Source: Pseudomonadota bacterium (GTDB lineage Bacteria > Pseudomonadota > Alphaproteobacteria > Rhodospirillales > Magnetospirillaceae). Taken from it: a stretch of DNA of 61,119 nt. Shown in pieces: positions 1 through 8,704 of this stretch. Below the pieces are notes generated by a model. It was given only the letters and a program-made list of their open reading frames with translations. It ran no database searches and was not told the DNA's origin. Every line of letters begins with the position of its first letter. Within the stretch, counting starts at the first letter, position 1. The stretch is from assembly GCA_021793155.1 (NCBI GenBank), contig JAJYTF010000029.1, forward strand, positions 1 to 61,119. The letters are read 5' to 3'. The translations under genes and the position numbers were made by a program.

Positions 1-469
1 ATTCCTTCGGGAGATAGAGACGCCGATCAATCAGCGTCTGGCCCAATCGGCTGGCATATCCGAGGAACACGCCGACCTGGCAGTTCTCGATCCGACCTGC
101 TGTTCCTGAATATTGACGGGCAACGCCGACAGAATGCTGGCCCTTCTTCACAAAACCGGTGTCGTCGACGACCAGAACTCCATCATCATTGCCCAACTCA
201 TCAATGACGTAGCGGCGCACCGCATCGCGCAATCCATCGGCAGCCCATCGACTACGTCCGATAAGCGACTGCATCCGATAGGGCTGCTCGTACCCGGCCT
301 GCTCCGCCATTAACCAGCCGGTCTTGCGCTCAACACCAGACAGCAGGCCATCCACAAATGCCGAGGCTGTACGACGCAAATCCGTTCGGCCGAAGACCGG
401 AAGCACCCGATCCTTCAACGCCTTGAGCGCCGACTCCTCCCACAAAACCCAGAGAGCGAATCGAATCAT
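1..469 (-). CDS. IS701-family DDE transposase, N-terminal part (partial)
   Basis: An open frame of about 156 codons starts at an ATG at 469-467 (MIRFALWVLWEESALKALKD) and stays open to the window edge. It holds the sequence VVDDTGFVKKGQHSVGVARQ, with the first catalytic aspartate region of IS701-type DDE transposases, followed by RIENCQVGVF and the LIDRRLYLPKE segment. The N-terminal region with GVERKTGWLMAEQAG is also typical of the family. The gene would catalyse cut-and-paste transposition of the element. No stop or frameshift is seen in the visible part, unlike the remnant at 52.6-53.2 kb, so this copy may be intact outside the window. Confidence 0.9.
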   Translation of the reverse strand, partial: MIRFALWVLWEESALKALKDRVLPVFGRTDLRRTASAFVDGLLSGVERKTGWLMAEQAGYEQPYRMQSLIGRSRWAADGLRDAVRRYVIDELGNDDGVLVVDDTGFVKKGQHSVGVARQYSGTAGRIENCQVGVFLGYASRLGQTLIDRRLYLPKE

Positions 470-496
470 GTCCCGTCATAAAATGCAACTGTAGTA
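1..496 (-). mobile_element. IS701-family insertion sequence, 5' part, cut by window start
   Basis: The terminal inverted repeat at 476-496 (read on the minus strand, beginning TACTACAGTTGCATTTTATG) also occurs at 52649-52669, where it closes the other end of a related element. A CTAG lies directly outside it at 497-500, fitting the 4-bp CTAG/YTAR target preference known for IS701 elements. The transposase gene begins just inside this end and runs off the window. The outer CTAG is shared with repeat copy A, so the IS lies flush against that repeat. Confidence 0.85.
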
Positions 497-619
497 CTAG
501 TGGTGAAAATCCGACGGATGGTACCGCCACCAGCCGTCGTATTTTCACCACAATTCAATTGGTTGGTGGGCCGCCTGATCCAGGCGCTTGGGGACCAAGC
601 GTCTGGGGCGGACCACTAG
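497..619. repeat. 121-bp two-hairpin repeat, copy A (CTAG-flanked, MITE-like)
   Basis: This is one of three near-identical copies in the window; it is inverted relative to copies B and C. Its core (501-615) lies between two CTAG tetranucleotides. Read on the minus strand it contains a hairpin with a 3-nt loop (CCAGACGCTTGG/CCAAGCGCCTGG) nested in a GGTCCGCC/GGCGGCCC pairing, then a second hairpin of about 17 bp (TGGTGAAAAT.CGACGG/CCGTCG.ATTTTCACCA). It differs from copy B at one base. It abuts the IS701 end on one side and supplies the stop codon of the ABC transporter gene on the other. It encodes no protein. Confidence 0.9.
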
Positions 620-2334
620 CGTATCGCCGCGACTTCCAGCTCGAAGGTCGCGGGCCGGCCCTTTTCCTTGAATGCCAGCCGTTGCCGGTGGAAGCGGTCC
701 AGCGCGGGCCGGTGGGCGATACTGACGACCGAGACGTGCGGCAACCGTTCGAGCACGATTTCGTACATGTTCGCCTCCGAGGTCTCGTCAAGGGCCGAGG
801 TCGCCTCGTCGAGGAACAGCCAAGCCGGGCGGATCAGGAAGGCTCGGGCAAAGGCTAAACGCTGTTGCTCGCCGGGGGAGAGCCGTTGGCTCCAATGTGC
901 CTCCTCGTCCAGCTTTGCCTCGAATCCATCCATTCCGCACAATGCCAGCGCGGCCAACAGGTCGTCACGCCGATAGCTGTCTGGCGCATCCGGATAGGTG
1001 ATGGCGTGGCGCAGCGTGGAGACGGGCAGATAAGGGTTCTGCGGCAGGAAAAGGAACCGGGTGTCGGCAGGTAGCGACACCTCGCCGCGAAAGAACGGCC
1101 AGATCCCGCCGACCACGCGGAACAGCGTGCTTTTTCCGCAACCTGACGGGCCGCTGACCAATGTGCGTGCGCCGGCAGGCAGGTCAAGATCCAGCGACCG
1201 GATCAATGGGGTTCCGTCGGGTAGCCAGATATCGACGTCGTTGAGCGTCACATTGCCGCTTGACGACGGCGGGCGCCTTCCCTCGGGCGCCGCGCGGGCC
1301 TCGGCCAATGCGTGCTCGAAGGTGGTGAGCCGTTCGATTGTCGCGGTGAGCTCGACCAGACTTGTATAAGCCTCGACGAACCAGGAGAGGGCCGTTTGTA
1401 CCTGGCCGAAGGCCGAGGCGGTCTGCATCAACCCGCCCAGCTGCATGGTTCCACGGAAATAGCGGGGCGCGGCAACGATGAAGGGGAAAACAATGGCCAC
1501 TTGGCCGTAGCCCGAGGAAAACCAGGTCAATCGCTTCTGCTGACGCATGATGGCCCACCAGTTTCGCACGACGAAGGAAAACCGGCTGACCAGACCCTCG
1601 GTTTCCTGCGTTTCGCCGCCGTAAAGCGCTACAGCTTCCGCATTCTCCCGCAACCGCACCAGGGAGAATCGAAAATCCGCCTCGAACTGCTGCTTTTGGA
1701 AGTTCAGCCCGATCAATGGTCGGCCGACCAGATGGGTGAGCCAGCTGCCCAAGGCCGCGTAGACGATCGCCACCCACAGCATATACCCGGGAATAGACAG
1801 GCCGGCGACGGAGAGCGGCCCCGACAACACCCATAGTATGCCGGCGAAGGAGGCAAGGCTGACGACCGATTCGAGAAGGCCGAGGCTCAGTACCAGCGTC
1901 TGACGGACAAAGCCGTTGATGTCCTCGGATATGCGCTGATCGGGGTTGTCGGTACGTCCTCCTGCCAATTGAAGCCGATAAAAGGCCTTCCTTCCCAGCC
2001 ACTCCCCCAGATAACGGCCGGTCAGCCAGCGCCGCCAGCGGATCTGCAGCATCTGGCGCAAATAAAGCCGATAGACTTCAAGCGCCAGGAAAATCGCCGC
2101 CAAGAAGCCGAAGCGGATGAATTGGTGAGTGAAGGCCGAGACATTACGTTGTTGCAATGCATTGTAGAACAGCTTGTTCCATTCATTGAACAGCACATTC
2201 ACATAGACGGTGCCGAGGTTCATGGCGACGATGACCGCGAGCAGCGCGCCCGATCGCCAACGCTCTTCCGAGCGCCAATAAGGGGTCACCAGGATCCAAA
2301 GGTCGCGCAGGAAGGTGCGGGTCTTGGCTAGCAT
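616..2334 (-). CDS. ABC transporter, fused permease and ATP-binding protein (SbmA/YddA, ABCD type)
   Basis: This 572-residue protein has an N-terminal membrane region of about six helices (residues 25-330), then an ATPase domain with Walker A GPSGCGKST at 395-403, signature LSPGEQQR at 485-492, Walker B LFLDEA at 506-511 and an H-loop histidine near 541. The fused arrangement and the motif WFVEAYTSLVELTATIERL match the COG4178 family (YddA, peroxisomal ABCD, SbmA-like membrane domain). Members of this family move fatty acyl or hydrophobic substrates or peptides across the inner membrane; the substrate here cannot be told. It stands alone. The stop codon TAG is formed by the CTAG at the border of repeat copy A, so the last residues may have been changed by that insertion, although the length is normal. 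Confidence 0.9.
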   Translation of the reverse strand: MLAKTRTFLRDLWILVTPYWRSEERWRSGALLAVIVAMNLGTVYVNVLFNEWNKLFYNALQQRNVSAFTHQFIRFGFLAAIFLALEVYRLYLRQMLQIRWRRWLTGRYLGEWLGRKAFYRLQLAGGRTDNPDQRISEDINGFVRQTLVLSLGLLESVVSLASFAGILWVLSGPLSVAGLSIPGYMLWVAIVYAALGSWLTHLVGRPLIGLNFQKQQFEADFRFSLVRLRENAEAVALYGGETQETEGLVSRFSFVVRNWWAIMRQQKRLTWFSSGYGQVAIVFPFIVAAPRYFRGTMQLGGLMQTASAFGQVQTALSWFVEAYTSLVELTATIERLTTFEHALAEARAAPEGRRPPSSSGNVTLNDVDIWLPDGTPLIRSLDLDLPAGARTLVSGPSGCGKSTLFRVVGGIWPFFRGEVSLPADTRFLFLPQNPYLPVSTLRHAITYPDAPDSYRRDDLLAALALCGMDGFEAKLDEEAHWSQRLSPGEQQRLAFARAFLIRPAWLFLDEATSALDETSEANMYEIVLERLPHVSVVSIAHRPALDRFHRQRLAFKEKGRPATFELEVAAIR

Positions 2335-3136
2335 GGCGGGGCAGTTCCCCGGTCTTCGGTGGCGGGGTACCGTTGCCGTGGGCCCATCATCGATGATGCT
2401 TTCCCGAAGCCGTCACCATCACGAACCCGGAGCAGCGACTGCTTGTTGCAAGGTTCGACGACAAAACTTGCTTGACTGTTTTTTCCGCCAAAGCCGAGGG
2501 AGAAGCCACTGCCGTGACGATACGCCCGTGGAAGATGATTTCGGGTCAGGTCTTGCCGATCCTTGCCGGCCAGCCAGCCGGATCGCCCGGCAGTGGACAG
2601 GCCCATCCCGCCGCGGCAGGAATGGGATCGGGTGACAGCTTCAACGGGCACTCATCCGAAATGCGCGGCGACGTGCAAAGCAGGAAGCTGCGTTGGCACC
2701 ACGCGATCTGCCCTTCCTCGGTCGCTATGTGGCGCACCAGGACCACGCCATCAACGGGGCATTGTATGGGCCGGCCAACGGGTCTGGTCATCGGGGCCCC
2801 TTTTGTCGGCGGATTAGCGATCGGAACAGCATATGTGGCCATGGCGTGGCGCGCCAATGCGCATCAAGGAGCAGGACATCCGTGGAACTGGAGTTGGACG
2901 CGGTACCCCAAAAGCGATCTTTCGGATTGGGGCGTGCGTCCGGCGGCTCGATACGTCCTGCCCCCATGGCGTTGACTTGGTCGCTTGGCGATAGCGTTTT
3001 CGCGGTAAGCACGACCGGAGCCGCGACGATGCCCGCGGCTTCCAGCCAGGTTATTCGGGATTTTTATGGATGTGGAGCCGTCGCCGCCAAGCCGGGAGAC
3101 GATGCGAAGGCTGACCGAAGAATGGGGGGCGAAGAT
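2335..3136. other. Long intergenic stretch, no gene recognised
   Basis: About 800 bases between the ABC transporter and tpx. Several short frames are open on both strands (for example minus 2546-2857 and plus 2472-2975), but none shows a recognisable family, a good ribosome binding site and consistent codon use together. It may hold decayed sequence. Both flanking genes are read on the minus strand, so the promoter of the ABC transporter gene should lie at the left end, near 2335-2450. Confidence 0.4.
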
Positions 3137-3174
3137 CGGCACGCCGCCGGCCGGATGGGGGCGGCGGCGTGCCG
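3137..3174 (-). terminator. Hairpin terminator after tpx
   Basis: A perfect 13-bp inverted repeat (CGGCACGCCGCCG at 3137-3149, CGGCGGCGTGCCG at 3162-3174) with a 12-nt loop begins 7 bases past the tpx stop. A T-run is lacking, as is common in high-GC alphaproteobacteria, so intrinsic termination is likely but not proven. Confidence 0.6.
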
Positions 3175-3180
3175 GTTCGC

Positions 3181-3684
3181 TTAACCTTTTACGGCGGCCA
3201 GGGCAGCCTCGTAATCCGGTTCGTCGGCGACCTCAGAGACCAACTGGGTGTGTTTGATCTTGCCGTCCTTGCCGATGACCACGACGGAACGCGCCAGCAG
3301 CCCCTTGAGCGGACCGTCGACGATGCTGACGCCAAAGCGTCGGCCGAACTCCCGGTCGCGCAGGTCGGAGACCGACATCACGCGCTCCAGGCCTTCGGCG
3401 CCGCAGAACCGCTTATGGGCAAACGGAAGATCGGCGGAGGCGCACAGGACCACGGTGTCGCTGGCCTTGGCCAGCTCGGCATTGAAACGGCGCACCGATG
3501 CGGCGCAAGTGGGGGTGTCGACGCTTGGGAAAATGTTCAGCACGACCGCCTTGCCTGGGAAGGACTGGGGTCCCACTTCGCCGAGGTCGGTGGTGGTCAG
3601 CGTGAAGCCCGGCGGCACAGTGCCCACGGCCGGCAGGTCACCAGAGGTATGGAGAGGGGTGCCTTTCAGCGTAATCGTCGCCAT
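3181..3684 (-). CDS. tpx: Thiol peroxidase (atypical 2-Cys peroxiredoxin)
   Basis: This 167-residue protein reduces hydrogen peroxide and organic peroxides using thioredoxin. It has the Tpx signature FPSVDTPTCAASVRRF with peroxidatic Cys60, and the resolving Cys94 in the context KRFCGAEGL. The length equals that of E. coli Tpx (168). It lacks a signal peptide and should be cytoplasmic or loosely periplasmic as in other Tpx proteins. The start ATG at 3684 has a purine-rich stretch (CAGGAGAAACC) just upstream. The next gene upstream, a LysR regulator in the same direction, ends 24 bases before it, so the two might be co-transcribed. Confidence 0.95.
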   Translation of the reverse strand: MATITLKGTPLHTSGDLPAVGTVPPGFTLTTTDLGEVGPQSFPGKAVVLNIFPSVDTPTCAASVRRFNAELAKASDTVVLCASADLPFAHKRFCGAEGLERVMSVSDLRDREFGRRFGVSIVDGPLKGLLARSVVVIGKDGKIKHTQLVSEVADEPDYEAALAAVKG

Positions 3685-3708
3685 TGGTTTCTCCTGTTGG
3701 AAATGTTT

Positions 3709-4716
3709 TCAATTTAGAGGCGGATCGCCTCCTGCGCCAGCGTCAGGAGTCAGTTGGCGCCGCGAAGCGGCCGCTGATGGTGCGGTGCCTGGCCCGCTGC
3801 GGGTATCCTCGAGATGGATGACGAATTGATCAAGAAGCACCCGGCGGACCGCCTTGGCGGCGATGGACAGCGGTCGATCATTGGGATGGGCCAGGGAAAT
3901 GGTCCGTTCGATGGCCGGGTTGACGATTGGCAGGGCGGTTAGATTGCCGGCCATAGGGCCGTGGCGGGCGCAGCGATGCGATAGCACGGTATAGCCCGTG
4001 CCGGCGGCGACCAGCGCCTTGATCTGGTCAAGGGCATCGACTTCGACGGCTACCCGAGGCTGGCGGCCGCGCAGGATGGCGGCGCGCTCCACCTCTTCGC
4101 GGACACCGTGTGGGCGTCCGGGAAGGATCAGTGGCAGTTCCAACGCTTCGTCCATGTCGATCCGATCGCGGTCCGCGAGGCTCGGGTCCTGGCCCGCGGC
4201 CACGAGGGAGAGCCCTTCGGTTGCCAGGAATTGGGTGGCGACGCGGGGCGGCGCCTCGGCGCCGAAGACCAGCGCCATGTCCAGTTGTCCGGCCGAAACC
4301 CATTCCTGCATATGCCCCGAAAGGCCCTCCACCACGCGCAGCCGGACGGCCGGATATTGGTGGCGAACCGCCATGACCACCGGCACGGTGAGGATGACGC
4401 CGAGCGAGGTGGGAATGCCGATGACCGCGGCACCGGAAGGCGCATCTTCCAACCCGCGCACCTCGTCGCGCAGCGTGGCTGCCGCTTCGAGCAGCGTCCT
4501 TGCCCGCTGCGCCAGGCGGCGGCCGCTTTCGGTGGCGACGACGCCCCGCGCCGTGCGTTGCACGAGGGTGCAGCCGAATTCGTCCTCGAGCCGCTTCAGG
4601 TGCAGGCTCAGCGCCGGCTGGGCGACCCGCAGTTCCTCAGCGGCGCGGGACACCGAGCCATGGTCGACGATCTTGACGAAATATCGCAGCTGGCGCAGGT
4701 CCAAGATGTCCCCCAT
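3709..4716 (-). CDS. LysR-family transcriptional regulator
   Basis: A 335-residue regulator with an N-terminal winged helix-turn-helix (residues 6-65: LDLRQLRYFVKIVDHGSVSR, then AAEELRVAQPALSLHLKRLE) and a LysR substrate-binding domain in the remainder. I chose the ATG at 4716 because the HTH begins right after it; an upstream ATG at 4791 would add 25 residues with no family match. The sequence is closest in feel to Nac/CbbR-like members (RYFVKIVDHGSVSRAA). It is divergent from the glutaryl-CoA dehydrogenase and CoA-transferase genes and is probably their regulator, responding to glutarate or a related CoA ester (inference). Confidence 0.9.
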   Translation of the reverse strand: MGDILDLRQLRYFVKIVDHGSVSRAAEELRVAQPALSLHLKRLEDEFGCTLVQRTARGVVATESGRRLAQRARTLLEAAATLRDEVRGLEDAPSGAAVIGIPTSLGVILTVPVVMAVRHQYPAVRLRVVEGLSGHMQEWVSAGQLDMALVFGAEAPPRVATQFLATEGLSLVAAGQDPSLADRDRIDMDEALELPLILPGRPHGVREEVERAAILRGRQPRVAVEVDALDQIKALVAAGTGYTVLSHRCARHGPMAGNLTALPIVNPAIERTISLAHPNDRPLSIAAKAVRRVLLDQFVIHLEDTRSGPGTAPSAAASRRQLTPDAGAGGDPPLN

Positions 4717-4733
4717 AACGAAACGATATCGAT

Positions 4734-4750
4734 AATATATAGAATATATT
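4734..4750. promoter_or_regulatory. Inverted repeat in LysR/gcdH divergent promoter
   Basis: An AT-rich perfect inverted repeat AATATAT-AGA-ATATATT lies in the 88-bp gap between the divergent lysR and gcdH genes, next to GATATCGAT. Position and symmetry suit a LysR-type operator overlapping both promoters. This is inferred from position, not matched to a known site. Confidence 0.4.
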
Positions 4751-4804
4751 GTTCCCCTAATAGCCCGATCGGCGCATGCTCCTTCTGACAATTTTCACCG
4801 GCCA

Positions 4805-6013
4805 ATGAGCCGAAGCAGGGAGATGACGATCGTGGGCAGTTTTTCTTGGAATGATCCCTTCCTTTTCGACGAGCAATTGAGCGAGGAAGAAAAGCTCGCC
4901 CGCGACGCGGCTCGGGCCTATTGCCAGGAGAAACTTCAGCCGAGGGTTATCTCGGCGTTTCGCGAGGAACGCTTTGACCGTGAAATCATGGGGGAGATGG
5001 GCGCTCTCGGCCTGCTGGGCCCGACCATTCCCGAGGTTTACGGCGGGGCTGGCGCCAGCCATGTCGCATATGGCCTGATCGCCCGCGAGGTGGAGCGGGT
5101 GGATTCGGGCTACCGGTCGGCGATGAGCGTCCAATCCTCGCTGGTCATGCATCCGATCTATGCCTATGGCAGCGAGGATCAGAAGCGGAAATGGCTGCCC
5201 CGGCTGGCGACCGCCGAAGTTGTCGGCTGCTTCGGCCTGACCGAGCCCGATGCCGGGTCGGATCCGGGCAGCATGCGAAGCCGCGCCCGGAAGGTTGACG
5301 GCGGTTATCTGCTGACCGGGCAGAAGATGTGGATCACCAACAGCCCCATCGCCGACCTGGCGGTGGTCTGGGCAAAGTCGGCCGCTCATGACGGGAAGAT
5401 CAAAGGCTTCCTGGTGGAACGCGGCAGCCGCGGCTTCTCGACGCCGAAGATCGAGGGCAAGCTCAGCCTGCGGGCCTCGGTCACCGGCGAGATCGTTCTC
5501 GACGAGGTCTTCGTGCCGGAAGAGAACCTGCTGCCCGGCGCTACCGGCCTGGCCGGCCCATTCGGCTGCCTGAACAAGGCCCGCTATGGCATCGCCTGGG
5601 GGGTGCTCGGCGCCGCCGAGTTCTGCTGGCATGCCGCCAGGCAGTACACCCTCGACCGCAAGCAGTTCGGCCGCCCTCTTGCCGCCAACCAGCTGGTTCA
5701 GTTCAAGCTGGCCACCATGCAGACCGAGATCACCCTGGGCCTGCAGGCGGCGCTGCGTGTCGGCCGGATGATCGACGAAGACCGCTGGGCGCCGGAAGCG
5801 GTGTCGCTGATCAAGCGCAACAACTGCATCAAGGCGCTGGACGTGGCCCGCATGGCGCGGGACATGCACGGAGGCAACGGCATCTCCGACGAGTTCCAGG
5901 TCATCCGCCACATGCTGAATCTGGAGACGGTCAATACCTACGAGGGCACGCAGGACGTCCACGCCCTGATCCTGGGGCGGGCCCAGACCGGCCTCCAGGC
6001 TTTCACCGGCTGA
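4805..6013 (+). CDS. gcdH: Glutaryl-CoA dehydrogenase
   Basis: A 402-residue acyl-CoA dehydrogenase that oxidises and decarboxylates glutaryl-CoA to crotonyl-CoA with FAD. Family marks are [20 protein letters not shown] (FAD/substrate loop), [45 protein letters not shown] and the catalytic glutamate E380 in [12 protein letters not shown]. These match GcdH better than short-chain acyl-CoA dehydrogenases. The start is uncertain: ATG 4805 gives the longest form, while GTG 4832 has a GGGAG at good spacing. It is followed after 10 bases by a CoA-transferase that would make its substrate, forming a glutarate (lysine/tryptophan breakdown) module. Confidence 0.93.
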   Translation: MSRSREMTIVGSFSWNDPFLFDEQLSEEEKLARDAARAYCQEKLQPRVISAFREERFDREIMGEMGALGLLGPTIPEVYGGAGASHVAYGLIAREVERVDSGYRSAMSVQSSLVMHPIYAYGSEDQKRKWLPRLATAEVVGCFGLTEPDAGSDPGSMRSRARKVDGGYLLTGQKMWITNSPIADLAVVWAKSAAHDGKIKGFLVERGSRGFSTPKIEGKLSLRASVTGEIVLDEVFVPEENLLPGATGLAGPFGCLNKARYGIAWGVLGAAEFCWHAARQYTLDRKQFGRPLAANQLVQFKLATMQTEITLGLQAALRVGRMIDEDRWAPEAVSLIKRNNCIKALDVARMARDMHGGNGISDEFQVIRHMLNLETVNTYEGTQDVHALILGRAQTGLQAFTG

Positions 6014-6023
6014 CGGACACGAG

Positions 6024-7241
6024 ATGAGCGGCCCGCTGGCCCATTTGCGCATCCTCGACATGAGCCGCGTGCTGGCTGGCCCCTGGGCCAGCCAGCTGCT
6101 GGCGGATCTCGGGGCCGAGGTGATCAAGGTGGAGAAGCCTGGACAGGGCGACGACACCCGGGCCTGGGGGCCGCCCTTCCTCAAGGGGCGCGATGGCGCC
6201 GACACCCGGGAAAGCGCCTATTACATCTCGACTAACCGGGGCAAATCGTCGGTCGCCGTCGATATCGCCCACCCCGAGGGGCAGGAGGTGGTGCGGCGGC
6301 TGGCCGGCCGATGCGATGCGGTACTTGAAAACTTCAAGGTCGGCGGGTTGGCCAGGTACGGTCTCGACTACACGGCCTTGAAGGCGGTCAAGCCGGACAT
6401 CGTCTATTGCTCGATCACCGGCTTCGGTCAGGACGGCCCCTATGCCGAGCGCGCTGGCTACGATTACCTGGTGCAGGGAATGGGCGGCTTGATGAGCCTG
6501 ACCGGTGCGCCCGACGGGGAGCCGATGAAGGTCGGGGTGGCAATCACCGACATCTTCACCGGCATGTATGCGACGGTCGCCGTGCTCGCCGCCCTGGCCC
6601 ATCGTGACCGCACCGGGGAGGGCCAGCACATCGACCTCGCGTTGCTGGATGTTCAGGTCGCGGTGCTTGCCAACCAGGCGGCGAATTATCTGATCGGCGG
6701 AGCCGTGCCGCCCCGTCTGGGCAACGCCCATCCCAATATCGTTCCCTATCAGGCGTTCGCCAGCAGTGACGGCTACGTAATCCTGGCGGTCGGCAACGAC
6801 GGCCAGTTCGCCCGCTTCTGCGAAGTGGCCGGCCGCCCGGACTGGGCCGCCGACCCGCGCTTCGCCACCAATGCCCAGCGGGTGCGCCACCGGGACGAGC
6901 TGCTGCCCATGTTGCAGGCCGTGATGGCGTCGCGGCCGAGCACGGACTGGATCGACCGGCTGGAGGAGAAAGGCGTGCCTTGCGGCCCGATCAACGATCT
7001 GGCCGCGGTGTTCGACGACCCTCAGGTGCGACATCGCGGGATGGCCGTTTCCATGGAGCATCCCCTTGCCGGCGAGGTGACGGTGGTGGCCAATCCGATC
7101 CGGCTTTCAACGACACCCGTCACCTATGACCGTGCGCCGCCGGCCCTCGGGGCCGATACGACGGACGTGCTCGGCCGGCTGCTTGGCCTCGACGGCGCTG
7201 CCCTGGCTCGGCTCCAGGCGGGCGGGGTCATCGGTATGTGA
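6024..7241 (+). CDS. CaiB/BaiF family III CoA-transferase, likely glutarate CoA-transferase
   Basis: A 405-residue family III CoA-transferase. It begins with [20 protein letters not shown] and [18 protein letters not shown], the usual CoA-binding start, has [21 protein letters not shown] at 131-150, and the catalytic aspartate D176 in [14 protein letters not shown]. Human SUGCT and bacterial homologues beside gcdH convert glutarate and succinyl-CoA to glutaryl-CoA. That assignment here rests mainly on the neighbour. The gene starts 10 bases after gcdH and shares its promoter. Confidence 0.9.
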   Translation: MSGPLAHLRILDMSRVLAGPWASQLLADLGAEVIKVEKPGQGDDTRAWGPPFLKGRDGADTRESAYYISTNRGKSSVAVDIAHPEGQEVVRRLAGRCDAVLENFKVGGLARYGLDYTALKAVKPDIVYCSITGFGQDGPYAERAGYDYLVQGMGGLMSLTGAPDGEPMKVGVAITDIFTGMYATVAVLAALAHRDRTGEGQHIDLALLDVQVAVLANQAANYLIGGAVPPRLGNAHPNIVPYQAFASSDGYVILAVGNDGQFARFCEVAGRPDWAADPRFATNAQRVRHRDELLPMLQAVMASRPSTDWIDRLEEKGVPCGPINDLAAVFDDPQVRHRGMAVSMEHPLAGEVTVVANPIRLSTTPVTYDRAPPALGADTTDVLGRLLGLDGAALARLQAGGVIGM

Positions 7242-7378
7242 CCGCCGGGTGTCCTTTGAGATCTGCCGTTCGGGCACTCCTCGAAGGCTGAAAATGCGAT
7301 CGGTAGCGAGGTCCGTGCGATGCCGCGGCGGTCGCACACCATGACCCTACTTGGTTGCTCCGATCCTGCAGTCGTTTC

Positions 7379-8158
7379 TCACCGGAACGCGTAAGCGTCC
7401 ATCCTGAGGGCACCGAAGGTGGCGCTGGTGTGAAGACGCTCGGTCGTGCCGCCGTCGGGGCTGGCGCCCAGGGCGGCGAACAGCGGTAGGATATGGTCTT
7501 CGGTCGGGTGGTTGCGTGCCGCGTACGGCGCGTTCTGGCGGTAAGCGAACAGGTCGGCAAGGCGGCGGGCCCGCAGCGCCTTATCCATCCAGTCGGCGTA
7601 CTCCGACACCCATTGAGGCTCGGCCGCCGCCAAGCCCAAGCGCTCCAAAGCCTGCAGGTTGTGCGTCAGACTCCCGCTGCCCATCACCAGGACGTTCTCA
7701 TTGTCCAGGCCGCGCAACGCCGTGCCCAGCTTGAAATGCTCCTCGGGGCTGCCGCCCTGCAGGAGGGACAACTGCAGCACCGGAATATCGGCCTGGGGGT
7801 ACATGAGCAGCAGCGGTATCCAGGCGCCGTGATCGAGGCCTCGCCGGGAGTCAAGGTGGCACGGAATGCCGGCGCGTGTCAGACGCTCGGCGACGGCGGC
7901 CGCCAGTCGCGGATCGCCCGGCGCCGGATAGGTGTAGTCGTAGAGCTCTCTGGGAAAACCGTAAAAGTCATGAATGGTCGCATTGTGCGAGGTCCCGCTG
8001 ACGGTTGCCGGCGCAGCCTCCCAATGCGCCGAGATCGCCAGTATGGCGGAGGGCCGGCCAAGGCTGGCGCCGAGGCCGGCGAGAAACTCCCGGGCCGGGC
8101 AAGGATCGGTCGGCAATGTGGGCGAGCCGTGTGATACAAAAACGACGGGCATGGACAT
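7379..8158 (-). CDS. DODA-type extradiol ring-opening dioxygenase (YgiD-like)
   Basis: A 259-residue class III extradiol dioxygenase of the YgiD/4,5-DOPA dioxygenase group, which cleaves catechol-type rings with a zinc or iron centre. Metal-ligand histidines are seen at His10 (FVSHGSPT), His45 (AISAHWEA), in GSGSLTHNL and near RNHPTEDHILPLF. Length and motif order match the family. The true substrate is unknown for most bacterial members. It precedes no obvious aromatic pathway; the RidA gene lies upstream on the same strand with 32 bases between, so the two form a likely operon. Confidence 0.88.
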   Translation of the reverse strand: MSMPVVFVSHGSPTLPTDPCPAREFLAGLGASLGRPSAILAISAHWEAAPATVSGTSHNATIHDFYGFPRELYDYTYPAPGDPRLAAAVAERLTRAGIPCHLDSRRGLDHGAWIPLLLMYPQADIPVLQLSLLQGGSPEEHFKLGTALRGLDNENVLVMGSGSLTHNLQALERLGLAAAEPQWVSEYADWMDKALRARRLADLFAYRQNAPYAARNHPTEDHILPLFAALGASPDGGTTERLHTSATFGALRMDAYAFR

Positions 8159-8190
8159 TATGCGTTCCTCTCCGCCGCGGCCGCTTCCTC

Positions 8191-8586
8191 TCAGGGAACC
8201 ACCGCGGTCGCTTCGATTTCCAACTTGGCGCCGGGCTCGATCAGGCCGGCAACGACGACCACTGCCATCGCCGGGAAATGGCGGCCGATTATCCGGCGAT
8301 AGGCGTCGCCCAATTCGTCGGCGCAGTTCAGGTATTCATCCTTGTCAGTGATGTACCAGGTCATCCGTACCAGATGTTCGGGCCCGGCCTTCGCCGCGTT
8401 GAGGACGGCGACGATGTTGCTGAAGATCTGGCGGGCCTGGCCGACGAAGTCGAGTGCCTCGAATTGTTCCCGTTCATTCCAGCCGACCAGTCCGGCCAGG
8501 AAGACCGTTCGACCGGGCGGAGCGACGACGGCGTTGCTATAGCCTTTCGGGCGTGCCCAACCGGGCGGGTTGATGATCTCCACCAT
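8191..8586 (-). CDS. RidA-family (YjgF/YER057c/UK114) protein
   Basis: A 131-residue protein of the RidA superfamily, which hydrolyses reactive enamine/imine intermediates or, in subgroups, acts in catabolic pathways. The family core is seen in NPPGWARPKGYSNAVVAPPG, VFLAGLVGW, NIVAVLNAAKAGPEHLVRMT and the C-terminal GAKLEIEATAVVP. I chose ATG 8586 because MVEIINPPGW is the usual beginning and GGGGAAAG precedes it; a longer frame to 8751 overlaps the divergent cyclase. It lies upstream of the dioxygenase gene, which suggests clearance of a reactive product, but that is inference. Confidence 0.88.
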   Translation of the reverse strand: MVEIINPPGWARPKGYSNAVVAPPGRTVFLAGLVGWNEREQFEALDFVGQARQIFSNIVAVLNAAKAGPEHLVRMTWYITDKDEYLNCADELGDAYRRIIGRHFPAMAVVVVAGLIEPGAKLEIEATAVVP

Positions 8587-8704
8587 GCGCTGTTCTTTCC
8601 CCTGTTGTTTACCGCCGGCCGCAAGAGCGAGGCCGAGGCTGATAGGTATTTTTGCCATTCTTGTGTAATTTGGAGAATGGGGAAGAGAAGGGACCAGGGG
8701 GCCG

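Noticed and set aside
330-551. Short frames over the 121-bp repeats (also near 53586 and 57291)
   Set aside because: They come from the repeat itself and its flanks and do not continue into a conserved protein.
2335-3136. Small genes in the gap before tpx
   Set aside because: Candidate frames lack a good start signal and recognisable family; left as an unassigned stretch.
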